This document shows positions 34,316 to 42,577 of a stretch of DNA of 48,201 bases, piece after piece; position 1 is the stretch's first letter, and the number at the start of each line of letters is the position of its first letter. A program made the translations under genes and the position numbers. The stretch covers positions 1 through 48,201 of the forward strand of contig CADCUR010000297.1 in NCBI GenBank assembly GCA_902805935.1, read 5' to 3'. This stretch comes from an uncultured Pyrinomonadaceae bacterium. GTDB lineage: Bacteria > Acidobacteriota > Blastocatellia > Pyrinomonadales > Pyrinomonadaceae. A model generated the notes under the pieces. The model was not told the DNA's origin. It saw only the letters and a list, made by a program, of their open reading frames with translations, and made no database searches.

Positions 34316-35743
34316 TTACTTCTTTTTCGGCGCGGGTTTCGGCTGCGGTTTTTCAGCAGGCAACTCTTCATCTTCCATTCCTTCGGGCATCTGCATCGGC
34401 ATTTGCTGCTGCATCATTTGTTGCTGCATCTGTTTTATGTCGTCTTCGGAAGGTTTCGGAATTTCAAAATCTTCCGGCACTTCGACCGGATTATTTGCCA
34501 CAATTTCGTCAAGAATTTTCTTTTGTTTTTCTTCTTCGAGCGTGCTTTTCACCATATCGTTAATCGGCATTTCGCGTCCCATCGGATTGCTCGGGTCTTT
34601 CTTTGTCGTCGTAATCAGGATATGGCGCACGTCATAAGTTTCCGCCGGTTCTCCGCTCGCCGGATCGGTTGCCGTTTCTTTCTTTTCGAGTTTGATGATG
34701 TGATAACCATAAGGCGTTTCGACGAGATTTTCGGCGATTTGTCCGGGTTCTAACGCCAGCGCCGCCTGTTCAAAAGCCGGAACCATTTTGCCCTTCGTCA
34801 CCGCTTCGTAAAGTCCGCCTTTGCCTTTGGTTCCTGGGTCTTGACTCACTTCGTCGGCTAACTTGGCAAAATCTTCGCCCGCTTTGGCGCGGCTTAAAAT
34901 CTGTTCGGCAGTCGCCCGCTTTTCGGTCGTGCTGTATTCGGGATGTTCGACGATATATTGTTTGACATCTTCGTCGGTGACTTTGACTTTTTCGACCAGA
35001 TTTTTGCTCGCGTAACGGCTGGCTAAAAACTGGGCTTGCTGTAGTTTGATTTGCAATTCGAGATTGCGGTTAAACTCTTCGCCCAATTCGTTTCGTTTGG
35101 CGTTTGCTTCCGCTTCGTAAATCTTGATTTTCGCGTAATCGTCCTTCGCCTGTTTGAGTTCGTCTTCGGTCAAGGTTTTATCTTCGGGAAATCGTCCGGT
35201 TTCTTTGGCGAGCGCGATTTTGGTGTCGAGAAACTGCTGAAACTCCATTTGACGACGCGCCGTTTCATCGCCCAAACCGATTTTATGCAGAAAACCTTGC
35301 ACGCCGGTCGGTTCGCCTCCCGGCGCTTCGCCCCAAAACTGTTTCACCTGCTCTTCAGTGATAAAGCTGAACGGCGGCATCTCGCCTTTACCTTCGTTGA
35401 TGTGTTTATCATAAAGGCTGGCAGTCACAATCGCGCGCGTGCTTTCGAGTTCTCGTTTAACAATTTCGTCGTTCGCCAGACCTTCTTTTCTGGCTTGACC
35501 CGCGACTGCAAGAAGCTGCCGGATATTTTCGGCTATTTTCTTTTTCGCCTCCGGGTTCGCCGACAATTGCTGAAGCTGCATCGGGTTGGCGTCCGCCAGC
35601 AAAACCGACATATCTTCTCGAGTCAAGCGATTCAAAGATTCGTCGCCGTGATGACCGCCGACCTTTGTTTTCCAAAGCACCAAACCGGCGCCGATGGCTA
35701 AAATTACGGCGATGACCGCCACACCTTTGGTTAAATTACTCAA
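34316..35743 (-). CDS. Membrane-anchored parvulin-type peptidyl-prolyl isomerase
   Basis: The 475-aa protein has an N-terminal membrane anchor (residues 5-24), a long helical SurA/PrsA-like chaperone region, and one parvulin domain at about 272-350. That domain includes EQILSRAKAGEDFAKLADEV, DPGTKGKGGLYEAV and GYHIIKLEKKE. A second DVRHILITTTKK segment follows, then a Met/Gln- and Pro/Lys-rich tail. It probably folds exported proteins. The start is a TTG at 35743, chosen because GAGAGG lies at the right distance upstream and no ATG fits. Confidence 0.85.
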   Translation of the reverse strand: MSNLTKGVAVIAVILAIGAGLVLWKTKVGGHHGDESLNRLTREDMSVLLADANPMQLQQLSANPEAKKKIAENIRQLLAVAGQARKEGLANDEIVKRELESTRAIVTASLYDKHINEGKGEMPPFSFITEEQVKQFWGEAPGGEPTGVQGFLHKIGLGDETARRQMEFQQFLDTKIALAKETGRFPEDKTLTEDELKQAKDDYAKIKIYEAEANAKRNELGEEFNRNLELQIKLQQAQFLASRYASKNLVEKVKVTDEDVKQYIVEHPEYSTTEKRATAEQILSRAKAGEDFAKLADEVSQDPGTKGKGGLYEAVTKGKMVPAFEQAALALEPGQIAENLVETPYGYHIIKLEKKETATDPASGEPAETYDVRHILITTTKKDPSNPMGREMPINDMVKSTLEEEKQKKILDEIVANNPVEVPEDFEIPKPSEDDIKQMQQQMMQQQMPMQMPEGMEDEELPAEKPQPKPAPKKK

Positions 35744-35794
35744 TGTATTAAATCCTCTCTTCTAATAATTTCGATTTTGTAAAGGAGTTCTTGG

Positions 35795-35875
35795 TTTTTA
35801 GTCTTTAGTTTTTGGCATTTGTTTGATTAGCTTAAATTGTCTGATTGAATCGAAGACTAAAAACCAAAAACTAAA
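35795..35875. repeat. Heptamer array, inverted pair (mce-PPIase gap)
   Basis: Left arm: TTTTTAG 35795, TCTTTAG 35802, TTTTTGG 35809. Right arm: GACTAAA 35855, AACCAAA 35862, AACTAAA 35869. Each arm is in exact 7-nt phase and the arms are mutually inverted. The array ends a few bases from the mce stop. Confidence 0.85.
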
Positions 35876-35878
35876 TTT

Positions 35879-36277
35879 CTATTTATTTTCCTGTATCAGT
35901 TCCAGCAAAACTCCGCCTGCCGAAGACGGGTGGACGAATGCAACAAGGCATCCTTCGGCTCCGATGCGTGGCTGCTCGTCTATTAAACGCGCGCCGTTCG
36001 CTTTTAGTTTCGCCAAACTCTCTTCAATATTTTCGACTTCGACCGCGATATGATGAATGCCGCCGCCGCGTTTTTCGACGAATTTCGCAATCGGTGAATC
36101 TTCGCTTGTCGCCTCAAGCAATTCAATGCGCGTCTCGCCAATCGGCAGCATCGCCACGCGCACCTTTTGTTCGGCGACTTCTTCGGCGTGAACGTTCTCC
36201 AAACCGAGCGCGTCCTGCCAAAATTTTAACGCTTCGTCAATTCCTTTGGTCGCAATGCCCAAATGACTAATTTTCAT
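35879..36277 (-). CDS. mce: Methylmalonyl-CoA epimerase
   Basis: The enzyme interconverts (R)- and (S)-methylmalonyl-CoA in propionate metabolism. The 132-aa glyoxalase/VOC-fold protein starts MKISHLGIATKGIDEALKFW, with metal ligand H5. It has GGGIHHIAVEVENIEESL and ends GVLLELIQE, the usual metal-Glu strand. The start overlaps the meaB stop (ATGA), so the two genes are translationally coupled. The mutase itself is not in the window. Confidence 0.93.
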   Translation of the reverse strand: MKISHLGIATKGIDEALKFWQDALGLENVHAEEVAEQKVRVAMLPIGETRIELLEATSEDSPIAKFVEKRGGGIHHIAVEVENIEESLAKLKANGARLIDEQPRIGAEGCLVAFVHPSSAGGVLLELIQENK

Positions 36278-37218
36278 ATTGAATTTAACATGTCTTCAAC
36301 CGCCGAGTAAGGGTCGCGTTTTTTCTCTGCTACTTCTAATGCCAATTTTTCCAGCCTGTCGCTTGCGCCATTAACCTTTAGAGTTTTTACTAGCAAAGTT
36401 TCCCGCAAAAGTTCCAGCAGCCGCCAACGAGCAATCGCTTGTTTTCTATTCAAACCAGATTCGCCCGTTTTTTGAAAATCGTTGTAGCTTTCGATGGCTT
36501 TTGCCAAATCTTCGATGCCTTTGTTTTCCGTCGCTACGGTTTTGACAATCGGCGAATTCCAAAAATCGGGACGATGCGCCAAACTCAATAACGCTTCGAG
36601 TTCTTTTTCCGTTCGCAGAACGCCTTCGCGGTCGGCTTTGTTGATGACGAAAACGTCGCCGATTTCCATAATGCCGGCTTTTATCGCTTGAATGTCGTCG
36701 CCCATTCCGGGAACTAAAACGACGACCGAAACGTCAGCCGTTTTGACGATTTCCACTTCGTCCTGTCCGACGCCGACCGTCTCGACGATTATTTTTTCAA
36801 ATCCTGCCGCGTCTAAAATCGCTACGGCGTCAACCGTCGCCCGCGCCAGACCGCCGAGATTGCCGCGCGTCGCCATCGAGCGGATAAAGACGTTTTTATC
36901 GAGTCCGAGCGTCTGCATTCGGATTCTATCGCCCAAAATCGCGCCGCCGGAAAACGGACTTGACGGGTCAACGCAGATGATTCCGATTCGTTCGCCTCGG
37001 TCGCGGTAGAAAAGCGCGAGTTTGTCAACGAGCGAGGATTTGCCCGCACCGGGCGAACCCGTGATGCCGATGACCAGCGCATTTCCCGTTTTTGGAAAAA
37101 CTTCCTTCATTAATGCCGCCGCGCCGTTTGCTCCGCTCTCGACTTTCGTAATTGCGCGGGCGACGGCGCGCGGTTCGCCGTTCAAGAGTCTTTCAGTCAA
37201 ACTTTGTTCGGAGGGCAT
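36274..37218 (-). CDS. meaB: Methylmalonyl-CoA mutase-associated GTPase MeaB
   Basis: MeaB is a G3E-family GTPase that protects and reloads the B12-dependent methylmalonyl-CoA mutase. The 314-aa protein has a Walker A loop GSPGAGKSS at 54-62. It has the DPSSPFSGGAILGDRIRM segment, the VETVGVGQDE switch region and the NKADR base-specificity motif. It is first in a two-gene unit with mce. Confidence 0.95.
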   Translation of the reverse strand: MPSEQSLTERLLNGEPRAVARAITKVESGANGAAALMKEVFPKTGNALVIGITGSPGAGKSSLVDKLALFYRDRGERIGIICVDPSSPFSGGAILGDRIRMQTLGLDKNVFIRSMATRGNLGGLARATVDAVAILDAAGFEKIIVETVGVGQDEVEIVKTADVSVVVLVPGMGDDIQAIKAGIMEIGDVFVINKADREGVLRTEKELEALLSLAHRPDFWNSPIVKTVATENKGIEDLAKAIESYNDFQKTGESGLNRKQAIARWRLLELLRETLLVKTLKVNGASDRLEKLALEVAEKKRDPYSAVEDMLNSI

Positions 37219-37501
37219 AAGCTAATAATTTTCTCATCTTTTTAATTATTTGCCAAAGCACAAACCGGGATTTGCTAATTTTCGATACAATCTCGATGCT
37301 TTCTTTTGGTACATCGAGGAGTTTTATTTGAACGGGCAGTAATTCTGCGGAAAACATTAAAGATAGCTCGCCCCTTGTAAATACAAGCCGCAAAATACGG
37401 CTGCCGGTAAAAAATCGTTCCGCGGTTACGCAAGTTGGCACAATCCTTGCTTTTACGGTAATCCGACTCTTGCTCTTACAAAAATTCAAGGAGATTCAAA
37501 T
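37219..37501. other. Divergent intergenic region (meaB / secreted protein)
   Basis: No gene is seen in this 283-base gap. It must hold promoters for both directions, but I find no clean pair of boxes. A good ribosome-binding site, AAGGAGA, lies just before the ATG at 37502. Confidence 0.3.
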
Positions 37502-38107
37502 ATGACCGGACAAATTAAACATTCCGCCTGCAAAAGTTTTTTGTTGCTTGTTATCTGTTTAGTTTTTTCTTCGAGTGCGCTGGCGGTCGGCAAAAATAAT
37601 CATTTGCTGATTACAGAAAATTTATCGAAGAAATTGCAAGCTGATTTGGCTGAAAGTAATGTGGCGGTTAAATTGAACAGCGTTGAAGAACACGAAATTT
37701 CCGGCAGCGAAATCGAACTCAAAGGCAGCGCGATTTGTCTTTTAACTGAACGGAGCAGTCAATTGCCGCTTGAATTTGAAATAAAAGTCAATCCGACGAA
37801 TCAAAACGTTCTGCACGTAAAATATAATTTCGTCGAAGCCATTGCCGACATTTACGAGCCGACCTCAAGCGAAGAAATTCTGATGAAAGAATTGATGGCG
37901 AAAATCAGCCGCGATTATAAAACCGAAAATATCGTTATCGCTATTGATGCATTTGAGAAGGTTGCGGGAGCAAACGACGCAAACAAGTTTTTAGGCGTCG
38001 GTGAAGTTAGAATCGGCGATATGGTCTGGAATAAAATTAAGTTTGATGTCGTGCTTGACGCGCAAACCCGCAAGGCAAATCGAGTAGTTTACCGAGTCGA
38101 AAAATAA
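37502..38107 (+). CDS. Exported protein of unknown function
   Basis: The 201-aa protein has a signal peptide (hydrophobic core SFLLLVICLVFSSSA, cleavage near ALAV). The mature part looks alpha/beta and has no recognised catalytic or metal motif. It contains the charged segment EEHEISGSEIELKG and repeated beta-like stretches (EFEIKVNPTNQNVLHVKYNF). It stands alone, with a strong ribosome-binding site upstream and a terminator behind. I do not recognise the family. Confidence 0.7.
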   Translation: MTGQIKHSACKSFLLLVICLVFSSSALAVGKNNHLLITENLSKKLQADLAESNVAVKLNSVEEHEISGSEIELKGSAICLLTERSSQLPLEFEIKVNPTNQNVLHVKYNFVEAIADIYEPTSSEEILMKELMAKISRDYKTENIVIAIDAFEKVAGANDANKFLGVGEVRIGDMVWNKIKFDVVLDAQTRKANRVVYRVEK

Positions 38108-38126
38108 ATTAAAAATTTCAATGAAG

Positions 38127-38162
38127 AAAAAAGGCGGGCTTAGGAAAGGCTCGCCTTTTTCG
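38127..38162 (+). terminator. Rho-independent terminator
   Basis: AAAAAAGGCGGGC and GCTCGCCTTTTT form a 12-bp stem with one mismatch around TTAGGAAAG, ending in a T-run at 38156-38160. It lies 20 bases after the stop of the exported protein. Confidence 0.8.
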
Positions 38163-38277
38163 GCTAAACGCCTTTAGCTGAATCTAAGCGTTATTGGCGA
38201 TTCGAGTGTTGTCGTATAACAATCAGTCAGTATAAAAATCGGGGTTAGTTAAATTTACAAAATCCAGGATTTTCGAA

Positions 38278-38314
38278 AATCAAAAAGGCGACCCGAAGAT
38301 CGCCCTTTTGATTC
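38278..38314 (-). terminator. Terminator of the 704-aa secreted protein gene
   Basis: AATCAAAAAGGCGA at 38278-38291 pairs with TCGCCCTTTTGATT downstream, with one mismatch, around an eight-base loop. It lies 20 bases beyond the stop of the minus-strand gene. Confidence 0.7.
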
Positions 38315-38333
38315 ACACCGATAAGTCTAAACA

Positions 38334-40448
38334 CTATGGTTCCGCCACAAAGTTCACGTCCGTCAGGTTATTACTAATCTGCAATGTTTGAGGCGTAAAT
38401 CTGTAGCGTTTTGAAATGGCTCTCATTGTATATGTTCCGCCCGCCGCGACATCATAAAAACGATAAAAACCGAATGAGTTTGTCGTCGCCAGGCGCACAT
38501 TGCCATTCGAGTCGGTAATCGTCACGCGCGCACCAGCCACTCCTCGACCGGTTGATGTCGTGACGCGACCGGATACCGATACGGTTGCGGACGGACTGCT
38601 GCCCGGAGCCTGAACTTGAACGGTGATCGGATTGCCTGTTTTAAAGAATCCGATCGTTGCGTTCGCGGTTTGCGGCGGACTACTAGAATCGAAACGGAAA
38701 TTATACATCGTTCCCCAACGAATAGCGTTGGCGTTCGGGTTTTGAGCAAGGGTCTCCGAACTCCAAGTCATCGCGCTGCCGGTCTGCGCTTGAGTCCAGG
38801 GCGCGTTGCTAAATCCAGCGCTTCCTACTGTTCCGTCGGCTGCCGAACCGGGATGCTGCGGCGGCGCGTAGAATCCGATGTTGCTCAAAGTAACGCTGGC
38901 TCCGACAGGCACGCCGAAAGATTGAATCGCGCGATCAATGTTTTGGTTATAGACGGCATACTCGTAATGCCAAACTCCGGGCGACGGATTCGTCACTTTG
39001 TAAGCGACCAATCCAATGCCGTCGTTTCCGGTATCCGGTCTGATTTCGACAAGCGTCGCTCCCGTCCAGGCATTGATAGCGGCTCTGGTTCGCACCGTCG
39101 AGCCGACCGGCGAGAAGGTAAAAGGGCTGCCCGTTCCCACGACATTATACCTGCGGTACGAAACGTTGTTATACATATTACACTGGGTCGGATTCGCCTG
39201 ACACCAAGCGTATTCGTGCGGCGTAACATACTGTCCCTCGGCGTAGTAAGTAGCACCGGAATTCAAAGTCGTATTCAAGTCGCTAATCTCCGTCAAAATT
39301 CTATGCGACGGTCCCGTGTGCGAGTGTCCGGCGTGATTATTCGGCGGCGTCGCCGAATCGCCGCGCGGATAAGCGCCGCTGAAAGGGTTTATCCAAGCGC
39401 GCGAACCCAGATTCGGTCCGGCATTCAGACTGGCTGAATAAGGATCGGAACACCCTGAGCCGAGTCTGCTGCCGCCGACTCCGTTACAGCCGAGACCGCA
39501 AAGATTCTGGGTCAATGCCGTGAACGCGTGTTTGACGCTCGATTGACCGATTTGTTCAAAGCGTTCGTCGTTCGCCGCGCCGCCGCTCATTCGATAAAGG
39601 TTTTGCGGAATCACCGGATGGTCGTTATTCGGCAAAGCAAACCAATTCAGATCAACCGTGCCGAAGTTGCAGGAATCGGTTCCTAAGGCAAGTCCGACTT
39701 GCGTTCCGCTGCTGCTGCCGAACTGCGCCAAGCCGTTCACGTCCCCGACTACTACATCCGGTCCCGGAACAGTTCCGGGTTGTGGACTATCAGCAGCCGG
39801 CAGAGTATCCGATACGACTGCGCCGTCAACGATGCGCGAAACTTCAATCGGGCGCATCGTTGCGCTGACAGAAATTTGTCCGACGATAGAGCCGACTTCA
39901 GACGCTCGTCCAAGTTCGGCGGCAAACTGTTCCGACATCAAAAGCCTTCCCATTTGGATGCTGAACAAACGTTCGTTCAAGTCATAACCGTATTCGTGAC
40001 CTTCAACATTGAAGAAGACAAATCCCGTTTCTTTGTCCCGAATGACAAACTCATACGGTTCGCCGTATGCAGTTTTCTCAAAAACGAGCCTTTGAAGCGA
40101 GGAGTTCAATTTTGCGGGGAGAGCGGCGGAATTTCGAGAAACGAGTCCCATCGAGCCGGGCAGCGTCCCGCGTAGTTCACCGTTAAAAGCGACGACCGTA
40201 AAAAAAGAATCGCGCTCTACATCAAAACGCAATGCGCTCGGCAGCGAGCCTTTCGCGCCAAAGCCAACTCCATTGAGCCGATTCAAATCCAAGTCCATTG
40301 CGACGTTTCCATTCGCCGCGATCATTTTTTCAAGAGTTCCGGTGTTTCTTTCCTGAACTTTTGGGCTGACCCCGGTGAATAAATAACCCGGACCGTTATT
40401 GACGAACATATTAAACGACAGCAAAACGACAAGAATTGTATTAAACAT
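38334..40448 (-). CDS. Large secreted protein with C-terminal carboxypeptidase-regulatory-like domain
   Basis: The 704-aa protein has a short signal peptide (MFNTILVVLLSFNMFVNN). A first region (about 20-200) is unassigned. A central cysteine-containing region of about 245-590 includes CNFGTVDLNWFALPNNDHPV, FEQIGQSSVKHAFTALTQN and SGCSDPYSASLN. I have the impression this 'EQIG.S..KHAF.AL' pattern recurs in secreted proteins of other environmental bacteria, function unknown. The last 80 residues (VSGRVTTSTGRGVAGARVTI) are an Ig-like CarboxypepD_reg domain. It is divergent from the ferredoxin-TPR gene. Confidence 0.75.
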   Translation of the reverse strand: MFNTILVVLLSFNMFVNNGPGYLFTGVSPKVQERNTGTLEKMIAANGNVAMDLDLNRLNGVGFGAKGSLPSALRFDVERDSFFTVVAFNGELRGTLPGSMGLVSRNSAALPAKLNSSLQRLVFEKTAYGEPYEFVIRDKETGFVFFNVEGHEYGYDLNERLFSIQMGRLLMSEQFAAELGRASEVGSIVGQISVSATMRPIEVSRIVDGAVVSDTLPAADSPQPGTVPGPDVVVGDVNGLAQFGSSSGTQVGLALGTDSCNFGTVDLNWFALPNNDHPVIPQNLYRMSGGAANDERFEQIGQSSVKHAFTALTQNLCGLGCNGVGGSRLGSGCSDPYSASLNAGPNLGSRAWINPFSGAYPRGDSATPPNNHAGHSHTGPSHRILTEISDLNTTLNSGATYYAEGQYVTPHEYAWCQANPTQCNMYNNVSYRRYNVVGTGSPFTFSPVGSTVRTRAAINAWTGATLVEIRPDTGNDGIGLVAYKVTNPSPGVWHYEYAVYNQNIDRAIQSFGVPVGASVTLSNIGFYAPPQHPGSAADGTVGSAGFSNAPWTQAQTGSAMTWSSETLAQNPNANAIRWGTMYNFRFDSSSPPQTANATIGFFKTGNPITVQVQAPGSSPSATVSVSGRVTTSTGRGVAGARVTITDSNGNVRLATTNSFGFYRFYDVAAGGTYTMRAISKRYRFTPQTLQISNNLTDVNFVAEP

Positions 40449-40528
40449 AATTTTGAACCTTAGCTACTTGGGGCTGTAGAAAGTGGTAAACTCTAATTTG
40501 TATCGGTTAGATAGATTTTGACTTTAAT

Positions 40529-40557
40529 TTTATACACTTTTTAGGTGTTTTAATCAA
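40529..40557 (-). promoter_or_regulatory. Sigma-70 promoter of the 704-aa protein gene
   Basis: Read on the minus strand, TTGATT (40557-40552) and TATAAA (40534-40529) are exactly 17 bp apart. They are 80 bases upstream of the ATG at 40448. Confidence 0.65.
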
Positions 40558-40563
40558 GTCGGT

Positions 40564-40569
40564 TATAAT
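40564..40569 (+). promoter_or_regulatory. Possible -10 box of the ferredoxin-TPR gene
   Basis: A perfect TATAAT lies 42 bases before the ATG at 40612. The matching -35 position (40541-40546, TTAGGT) is weak, so an activator may be needed. Confidence 0.4.
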
Positions 40570-40611
40570 GAATCATGCGCCGACATCTCTGCGCGAAACC
40601 GAAATTAGTTT

Positions 40612-42498
40612 ATGAAAAGCGGTTGTGAAAGCCAAAAAGCAAATAAACGGCGGTCAATCGAGCTGCCTGTCCTAAAAAATTCGCCGAGCCAAAAAGACGG
40701 CATCGCCCATTCACGTGCGAGCCGCTGGCGGGCGGCGGCTCTTATCACTCTGACCCTGATGATGATCGCGCACGTCATTCAATGGCGGCTCATGGGACAG
40801 ACGATTTCGCCGATTGAGCCTTCTGAGGCGATGCACACGTTGCAGCGCGGTGCGGTCAACGCCGGGTTTATCTTTTTTTCGCTGGCGATTTTGGCGACGC
40901 TCATTTTCGGGCGTTTCGTCTGCGGCTGGGGCTGTCACATCGTCGCGCTGCAAGATTTTTGCGCCTGGCTGCTCAAGAAAATGGGTCTTACGCCGAAGCC
41001 TTTTCGCTCCCGGCTGCTAATCTTCACGCCGCTCATCGTCGCGCTGTATATGTTCGTTTACCCGACGGTTTACAGATACTTCGCCAAGCCGAAGAACGAG
41101 CCGCTGATTCCGCAGTTCACCAATCATCTGGTGACCACCGAATTCTGGGCGACTTTTCCGTCGGTCGCCGTCGCCATTCCTTTTCTTTTCGTCTGCGGAT
41201 TTATGACCGTCTATTTCTTGGGGCAAAAAGGTTTCTGCACCTACGCCTGTCCTTACGGCGGCTTTTTCAGCGTCGCCGATAAATTTGCGCCCGGCAGGAT
41301 TCGCGTGACCGATGCCTGCAACCAGTGCGGACATTGCACGGCGGTTTGCACTTCAAATGTTCTGGTTCACGCCGAGGTCAACAAATACGGAATGGTCGTG
41401 GATCAAGGCTGTATGAAGTGTATGGATTGCGTCAGCGTCTGCCCGACCGACGCTTTGTATTTCGGTTTCGGAAAGCCTTTGATAAAAGTGCCGGAAGCGA
41501 TTAAGAAAAACTATTCGTTGACCTGGGGCGAAGAAATTGCGGCGGCGTTCGTGTTTCTGGCGAGCTTTTTAGCCGTCTGGGATGTTTATCAACTCGTCCC
41601 GATGCTGATGGCGCTCGGAATCGCCACGGTCACGATGTTTCTCGCAATGAGAACGTGGCGGTTAATTCGAGCTAAAGATTTGTCTTTCTACCGTTATAAC
41701 TTGAAATCGGCAGGCGCGATTAAAAAGGCGGGCTGGTTATTTCTGAGTTTCGCCGTCGTATGGATCAGTTTGAACGCCCACAGCGGCTGGGTGCGCTACC
41801 ACGAATCCGCCGGAGCGCGCCACTTTGAAAATATACGAATTCCCGACGAACTCGCTCTGGCGCGGACGAATCCAGCTCAATGGCTCAGTCCGAGCGACCG
41901 GCAGAACGTCGCCGACGGGAAAAAACATTTCGCTGCCGCGTCGAATCTGGGTTTGTTTGTCAACAAAGAGGCTTTATCCAAGTTCGCGTGGGTTGAATAC
42001 TTGTCGGGCAACACAGAGCAAGCCGTCGAATTGCTCGATTCAGCCGCCGCGCATCAGCATGGACAAGGGAAAGCCCTGAGCCTCTATTACCGCGGCGCGA
42101 TTTTGAACCGTACGGGGCGTTACGATGAAGCGCTAGCGAATCTCGAAGGTGCTTTAGCGGAGCGTGGCGATTTAATTCTCGCTCGTGAGGAACGAGGCGA
42201 ATCGCTCTGGCAGCTCGGACGCCGACAAGAAGCCGCCGCCGCCTGGAGCGATGCCGTCAGAAGCAATCCCAATCTTCCTTTAACGAATAACTTTCTCGCC
42301 GGCGCAGCCGCGTCGCTCGGACAATCCGAAACTGCCGCCGCGTATGAAAAACAAGCCGACCGATTGACTCCCGCCGATCCGTTTTTTCACTGGATGCTCG
42401 GTCTTCGTCTGCAAAAGGTCGGGATGAACCAGCTTGCCGAAAAACACTTCGGGCGAGCCATTCAACTTAACCCTCAATTCAGAACGCGCCGGTTATAA
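40612..42498 (+). CDS. NapH/CcoG-like polyferredoxin membrane protein fused to TPR repeats
   Basis: The 628-aa protein has membrane helices at about 40-60, 85-105, 133-153 and 185-205. It has a CGWGC motif (C104, C108) typical of NapH/RdxA and FCTYACP (C209, C213). Two [4Fe-4S] motifs follow: C236-C239-C242-C246 and C267-C270-C273-C277. More helices lie at about 305-360 and 370-395. From about residue 440 to the end come at least four TPR units (for example YYRGAILNRTGRYDEALANL). It may pass electrons across the membrane to a periplasmic redox partner while the TPRs hold a client. The partner is not known. Confidence 0.8.
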   Translation: MKSGCESQKANKRRSIELPVLKNSPSQKDGIAHSRASRWRAAALITLTLMMIAHVIQWRLMGQTISPIEPSEAMHTLQRGAVNAGFIFFSLAILATLIFGRFVCGWGCHIVALQDFCAWLLKKMGLTPKPFRSRLLIFTPLIVALYMFVYPTVYRYFAKPKNEPLIPQFTNHLVTTEFWATFPSVAVAIPFLFVCGFMTVYFLGQKGFCTYACPYGGFFSVADKFAPGRIRVTDACNQCGHCTAVCTSNVLVHAEVNKYGMVVDQGCMKCMDCVSVCPTDALYFGFGKPLIKVPEAIKKNYSLTWGEEIAAAFVFLASFLAVWDVYQLVPMLMALGIATVTMFLAMRTWRLIRAKDLSFYRYNLKSAGAIKKAGWLFLSFAVVWISLNAHSGWVRYHESAGARHFENIRIPDELALARTNPAQWLSPSDRQNVADGKKHFAAASNLGLFVNKEALSKFAWVEYLSGNTEQAVELLDSAAAHQHGQGKALSLYYRGAILNRTGRYDEALANLEGALAERGDLILAREERGESLWQLGRRQEAAAAWSDAVRSNPNLPLTNNFLAGAAASLGQSETAAAYEKQADRLTPADPFFHWMLGLRLQKVGMNQLAEKHFGRAIQLNPQFRTRRL

Positions 42499-42519
42499 AA
42501 TCCGAAACTTGCCCAAAGC

Positions 42520-42558
42520 GAAAAGCGCCATTACGTTGGTAACGTAATGGCGCTTTTC
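42520..42558. terminator. Bidirectional terminator, perfect 18-bp stem
   Basis: GAAAAGCGCCATTACGTT at 42520-42537 and its exact inverse at 42541-42558 enclose GGT. It lies between convergent genes, with the AAAA/TTTT ends suiting either direction. Confidence 0.88.
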
Positions 42559-42577
42559 CCTCATGATGCCTAACTGC

